This document shows, piece after piece, positions 1 to 7,392 of a stretch of 64,000 bases of DNA. This DNA is from DATMER01 sp963741305 (GTDB lineage: Bacteria > Acidobacteriota > Thermoanaerobaculia > Multivoradales > UBA5704): contig CAVUHL010000003.1 in the NCBI GenBank assembly GCA_963741305.1, forward strand, positions 4,030,001-4,094,000. Reading direction: 5' to 3'. The notes under the pieces were generated by a model, which saw nothing but the letters and a program-made list of their open reading frames with translations, made no database searches and was not told where the DNA came from. Position numbers and translations under genes: made by a program. Numbering within the stretch: position 1 is the first letter of the stretch; each line of letters opens with the position of its first letter.

Positions 1-498
1 CCCTACTGGGCCAAGGAGGCGAGCATCGGCAACCGGATGATCAACGCCCGCGCCGAGAGCGTGGCCGAGAAGCCCTCCTACCGCTGGAGCTTCCGCAAGA
101 AGCGCTGCCTCATCCCCGCCGACGGCTTCTACGAATGGAAGAAGGAAGGCAAGGCGAAGCAGCCCTACCTGATCCGGCGCAAGGACGGCCAGCCCTTCGC
201 CTTTGCCGGTCTCTGGGACCGTTGGCAGGACCCCGAGCGCGGGCCGCTCGATACCTTTACCATCCTGACCACCGATGCCAACGAGCTGATCCGCCCCCTC
301 CACGACCGCATGCCCGTCATCCTGGACCGCAAGGACTTCGACCTCTGGCTCGATCCGGCGTTCGAGGAGCGCGAGCGCCTGCAGCCGCTGCTCGCGCCGT
401 TCGATCCGCAGCAGATGGAGACCTTCCCGGTGAGCCGCACGGTGAATAGCCCGGCCAATGACGTGGCCGAGTGCATCGCGCCGCTCGTGCAGGACTAG
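1..498 (+). CDS. SRAP domain protein (YedK/HMCES-like), 5' truncated
   Basis: The frame is open from base 1, so the true start lies upstream. The visible 165 residues contain the SRAP signature: MINARAE, then RRK-type basic residues, CLIPADGFYEWKK, FAFAGLWDRW, TILTTDAN and HDRMPVIL. SRAP proteins form a covalent DNA-protein crosslink at abasic sites in single-stranded DNA through an N-terminal Cys2, which lies outside the window. The conserved Asn (INAR), Glu (YEW) and His (HDRMP) of the active site are present. The gene ends just before a 21-bp repeat array. Identification is from motif recognition and the family is unambiguous. Confidence 0.93.
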   Translation, partial: PYWAKEASIGNRMINARAESVAEKPSYRWSFRKKRCLIPADGFYEWKKEGKAKQPYLIRRKDGQPFAFAGLWDRWQDPERGPLDTFTILTTDANELIRPLHDRMPVILDRKDFDLWLDPAFEERERLQPLLAPFDPQQMETFPVSRTVNSPANDVAECIAPLVQD

Positions 499-506
499 CT
501 TGAAGA

Positions 507-758
507 GAAGGGGAGGCGGCTTGCGCCGAAGCGAGAGCCGCTAAGCGAGTAGCCATGTTGGCTAGCTCTCGAGCCGCGGCTGCTTGCCGAGAAGCGAGAG
601 CTGCTTGGGGTGGAGCGAGAGCCGCTACTTGAGTAGCCATGTTGGCTAGCTCTCTAGTTGAGGCTGCTTGCCGGGAAGCCAGAGCCGCTTGTGTCCTAGC
701 GAGGGCCGCGTGTGCTCCAGCGGGAGCCGCGTGTGCTCTAGCTAGAGCATGTAGGCGG
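507..758. repeat. 21-bp periodic repeat array A (about 12 units)
   Basis: Units of exactly 21 bases follow a loose consensus of GAAGCGAGAGCCGCTTG plus four variable bases. Two units (549-569 and 633-653) are identical and read GTAGCCATGTTGGCTAGCTC, containing the short palindrome TAGCCA-TGT-TGGCTA. They lie four units apart. The last unit overlaps the stop codon and final codons of the DUF456 gene at 742. Because 21 is a multiple of three, the array stays open in a minus-strand frame and reads as pseudo-heptads (LANMAT). It is not coding by any other sign. Confidence 0.85.
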
Positions 759-1218
759 TGATAAAGAGGCCGACCATGGCGAAGACCACGGCGATCTTCC
801 CCGCGGTCCCGACGATCATCCCGATCCAGGTACCAAACCCGACCTTGCCGGCCTGCTCCCAGTTGCGCCGCGACAGGTACTCGCCGAGCATCGCGCCCAC
901 GAACGGGCCGAGCAGCAGCCCGGGCAGGCTGAAGAAGAGCCCGACGATGGTGCCCACCGCCGCGCCGAAGATGGCCATCTTGCTGGCCCCCACCCGCTTC
1001 GCCCCCATCCCCGCCGCCGCGATCTCGATGACAAAGGTCAGGAGCATGAGCAGGAAGAGCAGCGTGAGCGTGAACCACCCCACCTTCTGGAAGTGGTCGA
1101 TCCATGCCGCGATCAGCAGGCCGATGAAGATGAGCGGCGCTCCGGGCAGCGCGGGCAGGATCGTCCCCGCCAGGCCGGCGAGGATGAGCGCGATGGCGAC
1201 GACCCAGAGCAACGTCAT
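742..1218 (-). CDS. DUF456 domain membrane protein
   Basis: The 158-residue integral membrane protein starts at the ATG giving MTLLWVVAIALILAG and overlaps the end of the upstream DUF4349 gene by four bases. It has about four to five hydrophobic segments. The glycine-rich DUF456 pattern is present: LPALPGAPLIFIGLL near the N-terminus, then GAAVGTIVGLFF, GPFVGAMLGEY and a final hydrophobic helix. No biochemical role is established for this family. Its last codons lie inside repeat array A, so the C-terminus may have been altered by the array. It is the last gene of a four-gene minus-strand operon. Confidence 0.85.
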   Translation of the reverse strand: MTLLWVVAIALILAGLAGTILPALPGAPLIFIGLLIAAWIDHFQKVGWFTLTLLFLLMLLTFVIEIAAAGMGAKRVGASKMAIFGAAVGTIVGLFFSLPGLLLGPFVGAMLGEYLSRRNWEQAGKVGFGTWIGMIVGTAGKIAVVFAMVGLFITAYML

Positions 1219-2069
1219 GCAGCCTCCTCCTTTTTCGGCCCCCATCGCTTCCACGCCTTGCGCAGCAGCAGGAGGGGGATGAGGATCACGAGCGCGACCG
1301 GCAGGGCCACGACGACCAGGAAGATGACAAGGTCCACCAACCCCTGGAGGAACCCTACCAGAACGCCGAAGGCATTGCGGACCGTCTCGTTCGGGCGCCA
1401 GCCCCCGGCCGTGATCGGCTTCCCCGCCGCGTCCGGCTCCAGGGTGAGCTGGATCGTCGACAGGCCGACCTGGTCCTGCAGAGCGTTGAGCTGCCCCTGG
1501 ATCTGCTCGATCTGGGTGCGGACCCCCGTCAGCTCGCGGTAGATCTCCATCACCTCTCCGACTTTGCGCGAGCGCTCCCGCGACTCGGCCAGCAGCTCGT
1601 GGAGCTCCGTTTCGGTAGCCTGGAGCGACCGCATCCTGGCTGCCAGGTCCACGTACTGGTCGGTGACGTCCTCGGTGGAGATCTGCTCCCGCTCGACCCG
1701 GAGCGCGATCGCGCGGATCTCCTCGCGCGCCCGGTCGAGCCGCTCCGCGGGTACCCGCAGCGTCATCTGGTAGTGCAGGACGCCCTCGCTCCGGCCGGCG
1801 TTCAGGTCCGACAGGAAACCGCCGAGGGAGGCCGCGAGCTGCTGAAGCCGCTGGGCCGCGGCCTCCGTATCCTTCACCACGAGGTGGACGTCGAGCTTGC
1901 GGATCAGCTTCCGGCTCCGGGTGGCGGCCGGCACGGCCTCGCCAGCCGGAGCACCGTCCAGGGACCGGGCTGCCGCTGGGGCCTCGGCCTCCATCGCCAT
2001 CTCCCTCTTCTGGCTGCAACCGCCGGCCAGCGCCAACAGCAGCACGAAGACGAGCCATGGACTCTTCAT
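1215..2069 (-). CDS. DUF4349 domain lipoprotein
   Basis: This 284-residue envelope protein has a lipoprotein signal peptide: MKSPW, a hydrophobic stretch, and the lipobox LAGGC with Cys at about residue 19. A low-complexity linker is followed by the DUF4349 domain: RKLIRKLDVHLVVKDTEAA, a beta-rich segment with LRVPAERLDRA, then a long coiled-coil region (roughly 135-200). A hydrophobic C-terminal membrane segment is followed by a basic tail (RKAWKRWGPKK). Family members are membrane-anchored with a periplasmic coiled coil, and the function is unknown. The start shares one base with the stop of the upstream gene, so translation is probably coupled. Confidence 0.88.
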   Translation of the reverse strand: MKSPWLVFVLLLALAGGCSQKREMAMEAEAPAAARSLDGAPAGEAVPAATRSRKLIRKLDVHLVVKDTEAAAQRLQQLAASLGGFLSDLNAGRSEGVLHYQMTLRVPAERLDRAREEIRAIALRVEREQISTEDVTDQYVDLAARMRSLQATETELHELLAESRERSRKVGEVMEIYRELTGVRTQIEQIQGQLNALQDQVGLSTIQLTLEPDAAGKPITAGGWRPNETVRNAFGVLVGFLQGLVDLVIFLVVVALPVALVILIPLLLLRKAWKRWGPKKEEAA

Positions 2070-2509
2070 CAGGTCTCCTTGGGAACGGACGCCGCTTCGA
2101 TCGTCCTCAGGATGGACCGGTACGCCCGGTAGTCCAGGAAGAAGGCAAGCACCATGGCAGGAACCGCGATCAGGACCAGGAGGTACTCCGGCAGGGTCTG
2201 CAAGTACCTTCGCAGACCCGACAGGAACGGCGTCATCTCCGCCGGCTCCATCGCGCCCAGTATCTCCACTAGCAAGAGCGAAGCGGCCGCCGCACCTACC
2301 AATAGACCCGCGAGGGTGGCGAGGAGATAACCAAGGAAGAGAAGACGGTGATATTGCCGGAGGCCCGCTTCCCCTTCCGGGGTCTCGCGCAGGATCGTGC
2401 GGAGGTTGGCGTGGGCGGTGCCGATCCGGTTGAAGGCGCGGCGCGGCTCTCCACCGCCGACCGTGATCCGCGCCTTGGTCAAACCCAGGTAGGAACGCTT
2501 GTCCAGCAT
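2069..2509 (-). CDS. Hypothetical two-helix membrane protein
   Basis: This 146-residue protein is not assigned to a named family. A basic N-terminal region (about residues 1-50) is followed by two strong transmembrane segments, FLGYLLATLAGLLVGAAAAS (about 57-80) and LPEYLLVLIAVPAMVLAFFL (about 105-125), with a short acidic loop between them. It shares one base with both neighbours (TGATG junctions at 2509 and 2069). It therefore sits in a translationally coupled operon with the S9 peptidase and the DUF4349 lipoprotein. Its envelope location fits those neighbours. Confidence 0.75.
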   Translation of the reverse strand: MLDKRSYLGLTKARITVGGGEPRRAFNRIGTAHANLRTILRETPEGEAGLRQYHRLLFLGYLLATLAGLLVGAAAASLLLVEILGAMEPAEMTPFLSGLRRYLQTLPEYLLVLIAVPAMVLAFFLDYRAYRSILRTIEAASVPKET

Positions 2510-4596
2510 CAGCGCAGCTTGCGGTCGAAGAAGTCGGTGGCGGCCCGGAAGGCCTCCAGCCAGCTCGAATGAAGGAGGAAGCTGTGGACCTCGTCCGGGA
2601 ACACCAGCACCTCCACGTCCACCTTCCTCTTGCGCAGCTCCTCGGCCAGCTCCACCGTCTCCGCGAAGCCGACGTTGCGGTCGTCATCGCCGTGGATCAG
2701 CAGCACCGGCGAGCGCCAGCCGTCGAGCCAGGCCATGGGCGAGGACTCGAAGGCGAGCCGTTTCTGGTCCGGCGTCGGGTCATAGTCGGGGATGAAGTTG
2801 CGGATGCCCACGTTCCAGTCATGGACGCCGTGCACATCCACGCCGGCTTTGAACAGGTGCGAGGCCCTGGCGAGGCCGAGCGCGGTGAGATAGCCGCCGT
2901 AGGAGCCTCCCCAGAGTCCGATGCGGTCGGGATCGACATCCGGCCGACTGCGCAGGTAGAGGCCGGCGCCAAGCACGTCGTTGAATTCGCTGGCCCCGGA
3001 GGCCCCGATGTTCTGCGCCTCGCGGAACTCCATCCCGTATCCGATACCGGCCCGGAAGTTGATGGACAGCACCACGTAGCCGCGGCTCGCCAGGTACTGG
3101 TTCATGCCATAGGCCTTGTTGTAGTACGGGCTGTGATGCCAGCCGAGGAGCATCTGCCTGTGCGAGCCGCCGTGCAGGAAGATCACCGCCGGCCGCCGCT
3201 CGCCCTGCTTCATCCCCGGGGGCCTGAAGAGCTGCGCGTGGATACGCATCCCATCTGCCGCGGAGTAGATCACCGGCTCGGGCACGACCAACCGGTCCTC
3301 GGGGAAGTCGGCCGGAACCGAAGAGAGGTCGCTAGCTTCCTGAGAACCAATGCGGACGACAGCCCGCGCCGGGCTGCGCGCTCCGGCCTGGATGTAAGCC
3401 AAGGCCTTGCCGTCGTGGGTCAAGGCCGGCATCCATTCGAGCCCCTCTCCGCGGGTGATCGCCGCCGGACGGCCGCCAGCCACGGGCACCCGCCAGAGGT
3501 GGCGGCGGTTGATGTCGTCCTGGTTGGAGCTGAAGATCAGCTCGCGCCGGTCCGGGCTCAGGATGACGTTCTCGACTTCGAACTCGCCGGGAGTAAGGAG
3601 GGCCGCTTCCCCTCCCGCCACGGGCACGGAGTACAGATGGAGCCAGCCGTCCCCCTCCCAGGGGAAGGCGATGCGGTCGTTGGCGCCCCAGAAGAGGGCG
3701 TTGGGCGCTTCGATTTCATGAAAGGCGCTCCCCGCCCCTTCGCGGGCGCGCCAGATCGTGGCCGCCCGGCCGGTAGCCGCGTCCGCCACCAGGATTGACC
3801 ATGGCTGAGTCTCGCGGTTCGGCCGGAAGAGCGGGAAGACTTTGCGGGCCGGCGCGCGGATGAAGGCGACGCGGGTGCCATCAGGCGACCAGACGGGCTC
3901 CATGTCCTCGTCCACGCCGGGCGCGAGCCAGCGGACGTTTTTCGCGGCCATGTCGTAGATGCCGACGAAGTTGTGATTGCCGCGGTTGCTGACGAAGGCG
4001 AGCCTGGAGCCGTCCGGAGACCAGCGAAGCGAGCCGGAGCCGCCGCGGATCTGGATGATGACCGTGGGTTCCTTGCCGGCATCGAGCGGCGCCCACAGCA
4101 CCTGCCCCTTGCGGGTGAAAGCGAAGCCATCCCCTCGGGGCGAGGGCGCGGGGTTGCTCCCCGGGCCGACGCGCACGGGCTCGGCGATTCCGGCGCTATC
4201 GATTGAAACTCGCCAGACCACCTGCTCGGCGCCCGCCGGATCGCTCGCCGGGTTGGGCGACTCTCCCTGCCGGTTGGCCGCTCCGCCGCGGACGTAGAAG
4301 AGGATCTTGCCGTCCGGCGTCCATTCGAGGCTACCGACGCCCTGGCCATCATCCTTGTCGTACCGGGTGAGCTGCCTTCCCCGGTAGTCGGGGGGCTCGG
4401 CCATCCAGATGTTGCGCACGCCGCGTTCGTTCTGGACCCAGGCCAGCCGGCCTCCCCCCGGCGAGGCCAGGATCTCCGAGGGGAACGGCGCGCTGAGGAT
4501 GGACTCCAGGGTGACAGGCTTCTGGGCTGCCGCGGGCAGCACGCACAGGAGGGCCAGAACGACCCCGAGACGGAGGCTCGGCTGGTATCTGCTCAT
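2509..4596 (-). CDS. S9 family prolyl oligopeptidase-type peptidase, secreted
   Basis: This 695-residue serine peptidase has an N-terminal signal peptide (hydrophobic core VVLALLCVLPAAAQ). Residues about 30-410 form a beta-propeller with TolB-like blades (SPDGSRLAFVSN, WSPDGTRVAF, LSPDRRELIFSS). The C-terminal alpha/beta-hydrolase domain carries the nucleophile in GLWGGSYGGY (Ser near 565), the acid in HGDDDRNV (Asp near 639) and the base in DEVHSF (His near 671). The order and spacing match the dipeptidyl-peptidase IV/acylaminoacyl-peptidase group. It probably degrades peptides in the periplasm or outside the cell. It is the first gene of the minus-strand operon running to 742. Confidence 0.93.
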   Translation of the reverse strand: MSRYQPSLRLGVVLALLCVLPAAAQKPVTLESILSAPFPSEILASPGGGRLAWVQNERGVRNIWMAEPPDYRGRQLTRYDKDDGQGVGSLEWTPDGKILFYVRGGAANRQGESPNPASDPAGAEQVVWRVSIDSAGIAEPVRVGPGSNPAPSPRGDGFAFTRKGQVLWAPLDAGKEPTVIIQIRGGSGSLRWSPDGSRLAFVSNRGNHNFVGIYDMAAKNVRWLAPGVDEDMEPVWSPDGTRVAFIRAPARKVFPLFRPNRETQPWSILVADAATGRAATIWRAREGAGSAFHEIEAPNALFWGANDRIAFPWEGDGWLHLYSVPVAGGEAALLTPGEFEVENVILSPDRRELIFSSNQDDINRRHLWRVPVAGGRPAAITRGEGLEWMPALTHDGKALAYIQAGARSPARAVVRIGSQEASDLSSVPADFPEDRLVVPEPVIYSAADGMRIHAQLFRPPGMKQGERRPAVIFLHGGSHRQMLLGWHHSPYYNKAYGMNQYLASRGYVVLSINFRAGIGYGMEFREAQNIGASGASEFNDVLGAGLYLRSRPDVDPDRIGLWGGSYGGYLTALGLARASHLFKAGVDVHGVHDWNVGIRNFIPDYDPTPDQKRLAFESSPMAWLDGWRSPVLLIHGDDDRNVGFAETVELAEELRKRKVDVEVLVFPDEVHSFLLHSSWLEAFRAATDFFDRKLR

Positions 4597-4624
4597 GACC
4601 GGCGGATTGTAGCAGCGGCCCCTC

Positions 4625-6004
4625 CTACGGAGCCTCGAATCGCAGCCCGGGGTCGTGACGCGCCCGGCGGAGGTAGGTCGCCACGCCCGTTACAACCTCC
4701 AGGCTCGCCCGTTCGGTCTCGATGGCCTGCTTGAGGAAGGTCAGCGCGGCGAGCGCCTCGCGATGAACCTGAAGCGAGGAGAAGATCGGCAGCATCTCCT
4801 GCGCGAGCCGCTTGAGGTCCTGGGTCCTCCCCTGCGCCGCATAGAGAGTGGCGATCTCCAGCGAGACAAGGGCAGTGTCGTAAGGGACCCCTTCCTCGAC
4901 AAAGCCGTCTCGAGCGGCGATGAAGAGCGACTCGGCCAAGCGCGGCTGGCCGAGCCCGTTTGCGATCTTTCCGCGAACCCACTTGCGCCGGTTCTGGACC
5001 CAGGCATCCGGGAAATCTCGGTAGAGCGGCCGGGTCTCGCGGTAGAGGCCCTGAGCCTCCAGGAAGCGGCCCGCGCTCGACAGATAGTCGATCAGATTGT
5101 GACGGGCGCACAGGAGAAGCCTCGGCTCCTTCTCGGAGTCGATCAACTCCAGCGCTCGATGCAGCAGCGGAATGCCTGCTTCAGGCTGTCCAGCGTAGTG
5201 ATAGACCACGGACATGTTGACGAGAGACCTGCCGGCGCGATGGCGATGCCCATGCTGGATAAAGATGGAAACCGCCCGCCGCAGGAGCTTCACGGCCTCT
5301 TCGAACTGGCGCTGCGCCCTCCGATGCGAAGCTTTCAGGTCGAGGAAGATGGCACGCTCGACCGACTCCTGGGTTCCTTTCCGGAGGTGTGCGTCAGCCT
5401 TCTCGAATGCCTCCTCCGCGCCTCGGAGATCCGAGCGGACCCGGCGGGCGTTCCCGATGTGTGCCCAGGCGCGCCCCCGATAGTCCTCAATCAGCCGGGC
5501 GTCATAAACATGGGGGTCGAGCTGCTCTGAAAGGCGCAGGGCCAGCAAGCCCAGTTCCTCGGCATACCCGGAGTCCCGGACTGCAAGCTCGAGCGACCGC
5601 TCGACCAACAGCTCGAACAACCCCCAGGTGCGGAAGCGCGGATCATTGCGGACGATAAAGCTCCGCTGAGTGATGGCGTAAGCGATCAACTCGACGAAAA
5701 GGGCGGGGGCTTGAGCCCGCTCGCGCGCAAGGGCGCGGCTGTGCGCATCTACCTCGGGCATGCTCTGGTCCATCGCTTCCGCGTACGGATCGAGCGCCCA
5801 GCCCATCCCCTTCGTGGAGTGATTGCGCTCTCGCAGCTCTTGCATACGGCGGCGGCAACCTTCACAGCGGATCAGATGATCCAGGAGCTCGTCCTGCTCG
5901 GGCCCCAGAGACAACAGCAGTTCCTCCAGCGTCATGTCATTGGGATGGATCTTCAAATTGCCCTCTCCTCTCTCGAACCAGCCAAGGTCGTTTCCATCCA
6001 TCAC
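4625..6004 (-). CDS. Zinc-finger/TPR protein, cassette 1
   Basis: The protein is about 459 residues. The reading frame opens with GTG at 6004 and an ATG follows at 6001. Neither is preceded by a well-spaced ribosome site, so the start is uncertain. Near residues 43-50 the pattern H-x3-C-x2-C (LLDHLIRCEGC) resembles the zinc-binding finger of anti-sigma factors. The rest is helical TPR repeats (for example AWAHIGNARRVRSDLRGAEE and EPRLLLCARHNL) ending in ARHDPGLRF. There is no signal peptide or membrane helix. It is clearly paralogous to the gene at 55512-56849. Both follow a small secreted DPNG peptide gene and a hairpin terminator, so the pair is a duplicated unit. The function is unknown; a regulatory scaffold is a guess. 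Confidence 0.8.
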   Translation of the reverse strand: MMDGNDLGWFERGEGNLKIHPNDMTLEELLLSLGPEQDELLDHLIRCEGCRRRMQELRERNHSTKGMGWALDPYAEAMDQSMPEVDAHSRALARERAQAPALFVELIAYAITQRSFIVRNDPRFRTWGLFELLVERSLELAVRDSGYAEELGLLALRLSEQLDPHVYDARLIEDYRGRAWAHIGNARRVRSDLRGAEEAFEKADAHLRKGTQESVERAIFLDLKASHRRAQRQFEEAVKLLRRAVSIFIQHGHRHRAGRSLVNMSVVYHYAGQPEAGIPLLHRALELIDSEKEPRLLLCARHNLIDYLSSAGRFLEAQGLYRETRPLYRDFPDAWVQNRRKWVRGKIANGLGQPRLAESLFIAARDGFVEEGVPYDTALVSLEIATLYAAQGRTQDLKRLAQEMLPIFSSLQVHREALAALTFLKQAIETERASLEVVTGVATYLRRARHDPGLRFEAP

Positions 6005-6070
6005 GATCGGAAATCATCTCCACAATATTAGTTGCCGCTGGGGGGGTAAAAAAGGACAAACTTCGCGAAG

Positions 6071-6099
6071 AAAAAGCAGGGCGCCGAGATCCGGCGCCC
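6071..6099 (-). terminator. Rho-independent terminator between DPNG peptide and zf-TPR gene
   Basis: On the minus strand the perfect 7-bp stem GGGCGCC/GGCGCCC (arms 6079-6085 and 6093-6099, 7-base loop) is followed by TGCTTTTTC. It lies 17 bases after the peptide gene stop and before the TPR gene. The second cassette has the equivalent hairpin at the equivalent place. It may act as a partial terminator that sets the ratio of peptide to TPR protein. Confidence 0.8.
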
Positions 6100-6115
6100 A
6101 AGGACTGCGCTACCG

Positions 6116-6382
6116 TCAGCCGTTGGGGTCCATCGAGCTCCCCTCGTCTATGGTCGATGCAGGCAAGGAGTTGTTCCCTGGATCTCCATTTGGATCCATT
6201 GAGCTTCCTTCCATATCCCAGACCGATGTCACCTCCGGAGAGAGCAGCGTTCCGATCCAGCTCAACATCCGGCTGACCAGGCTGCTCCCGGGAGCCTCAC
6301 CCAATGGCAGTGCCTGGGCCGCGGAAGCCGAAACGAGGACGAAAAGCAGGGCGAAGGCGATCGAGCGGACGTTTCGAGACAT
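6116..6382 (-). CDS. Small secreted peptide with DPNG repeats, cassette 1
   Basis: This 88-residue protein starts at the ATG preceded by AGGAGG (spacing 7), giving MSRNVRSIAFALLFVL. That start is preferred over an upstream ATG at 6427. It has a signal peptide (cleavage probably after AQA), then LPLGEAPGSSLVSRML, a short hydrophobic stretch, and two copies of EGSSMDPNG or near variants, the second being the exact C-terminus. The paralogue at 55098-55370 has the same plan (signal peptide, LPLDPAGE, GSGLDPSG, GSGLDPNG). I know no named family. The repeated terminal motif could be a recognition, processing or export tag, or the mature product. Confidence 0.8.
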   Translation of the reverse strand: MSRNVRSIAFALLFVLVSASAAQALPLGEAPGSSLVSRMLSWIGTLLSPEVTSVWDMEGSSMDPNGDPGNNSLPASTIDEGSSMDPNG

Positions 6383-6631
6383 AACAGTCCTCCTTCTGAC
6401 GAGCCTCTTCCGCGGCCACCGCGGCAACGGAGGGCGGTCCTCTAGAGAGTGGCACTTTTGCCCCCAAAGCGTGCCGCCAAATAAAATTTGGCCGGCAAAG
6501 TGCTCACATCACCGGTCGTCTCGTAAATGAAAGACAGAACTTCGTAAGGGCAGGCTTCACCTTACCCGGAAAAAGGCTCGTGCTCTAGATTCAGCACGAT
6601 TTCTCTTATGGAGGGCTGAAAAGCAGCTCGG

Positions 6632-7153
6632 TTACGGCTGCGAGGGCTTCGGGCTTTCGGGCGGCTGCATCGTGAAGCCGAGCTGACGGTAGAGCTCCGT
6701 CTGGTCGTTGATGATCCAGGCCTCACGGATCTTGCCGTCGGCGACGCGGAAGAGGGTCATGCCCGTGATCTCGACCTTCTGCGAGGGGATCCCTTCCTCT
6801 TCTTTCGTGGCCGCCCGCACCGTGTAGCGCGCCACCACCTTGTCGCCCTCGGCGACCAGCTCGTCGATCTGGTACTGGACCGTGGGGAAAAGCGCGCGGA
6901 TGCGGCCCTGGGCGGCACGGATGATGTCCGGGCCGGTCTCGCTGCCGAGCGCGCCAGGGGTGCTGTCCTTGAAATCCGCCCCGAGCATCTCGTCGAGCTT
7001 CTCCATCTTGTTGGCCGACAGGATCTCTTCAATGTAACGCCGGACCAGGGCCTTGTTGGCCTGGAGAGGGTCCGGAGCAGGGGCCGGGGGCTGAGGGACC
7101 TGGGCGGCGGCGGCGGCAGCCAGCAGGAACAGGAGTGGCAGGATCTTCCTCAT
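6632..7153 (-). CDS. Secreted SnoaL-like (NTF2-fold) protein
   Basis: This 173-residue protein has a signal peptide (MRKILPLLFLLAAAAAAQ) and a proline-rich linker. It then has a SnoaL/ester-cyclase-like NTF2 fold: ALVRRYIEEILSANKMEKLD, a central DIIRAAQGRIRALFPTVQYQ, VAEGDKVVARYTVRA, and a closing strand GKIREAWIINDQTELYRQLG. SnoaL-like proteins range from polyketide cyclases to lipid or small-molecule binding proteins, so the substrate is unknown. Export is unusual for cyclases but common in acidobacterial SnoaL proteins. It lies upstream of a divergent region with no obvious partner. Confidence 0.85.
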   Translation of the reverse strand: MRKILPLLFLLAAAAAAQVPQPPAPAPDPLQANKALVRRYIEEILSANKMEKLDEMLGADFKDSTPGALGSETGPDIIRAAQGRIRALFPTVQYQIDELVAEGDKVVARYTVRAATKEEEGIPSQKVEITGMTLFRVADGKIREAWIINDQTELYRQLGFTMQPPESPKPSQP

Positions 7154-7167
7154 GACTTCAATCTACC

Positions 7168-7392
7168 TCACCAGGGCTCGTAGCATCTCCGCCCGTCGCA
7201 GCAGCTTTCCTCATCGGCGACACGGCTGTCCGGCCCAAGGCAGGTCATCGTGTGGCTGCACCAGTACATGCCGTCGCGGGTGTTCGGGATCGATGGATCG
7301 GGCTCCGCGTCGATGAACATCCCCTTCCAGCGCAGCCGGCTGCAACAGCCGCCGTTCTTCTTCCAAGCCACGACGGCGGTATTGGCCTCCAT
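7168..7392 (-). CDS. Cys-rich small protein at the end of the aldehyde oxidoreductase operon
   Basis: This 74-residue protein has seven cysteines in the arrangement CC, C-x4-C, CC-x3-C (GGCCSR, YWCSHTMTC, EESCCDGRRC). It has no signal peptide, though the N-terminus MEANTAVVAWKK is compatible with a cytosolic protein. Its start shares one base with the stop of the FAD subunit gene (TGATG), which argues that it is a real coupled gene. I do not recognise the family. By position, a role in metal or iron-sulfur handling or in maturation of the oxidoreductase is possible, but there is no direct evidence. Confidence 0.6.
   Translation of the reverse strand: MEANTAVVAWKKNGGCCSRLRWKGMFIDAEPDPSIPNTRDGMYWCSHTMTCLGPDSRVADEESCCDGRRCYEPW

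Noticed and set aside
317..1105. Open minus-strand frame with LANMAT pseudo-heptads
   Set aside because: It reads through the 21-bp array A and antisense to the SRAP gene; 21-bp units keep any frame open and no start signal or family is present.
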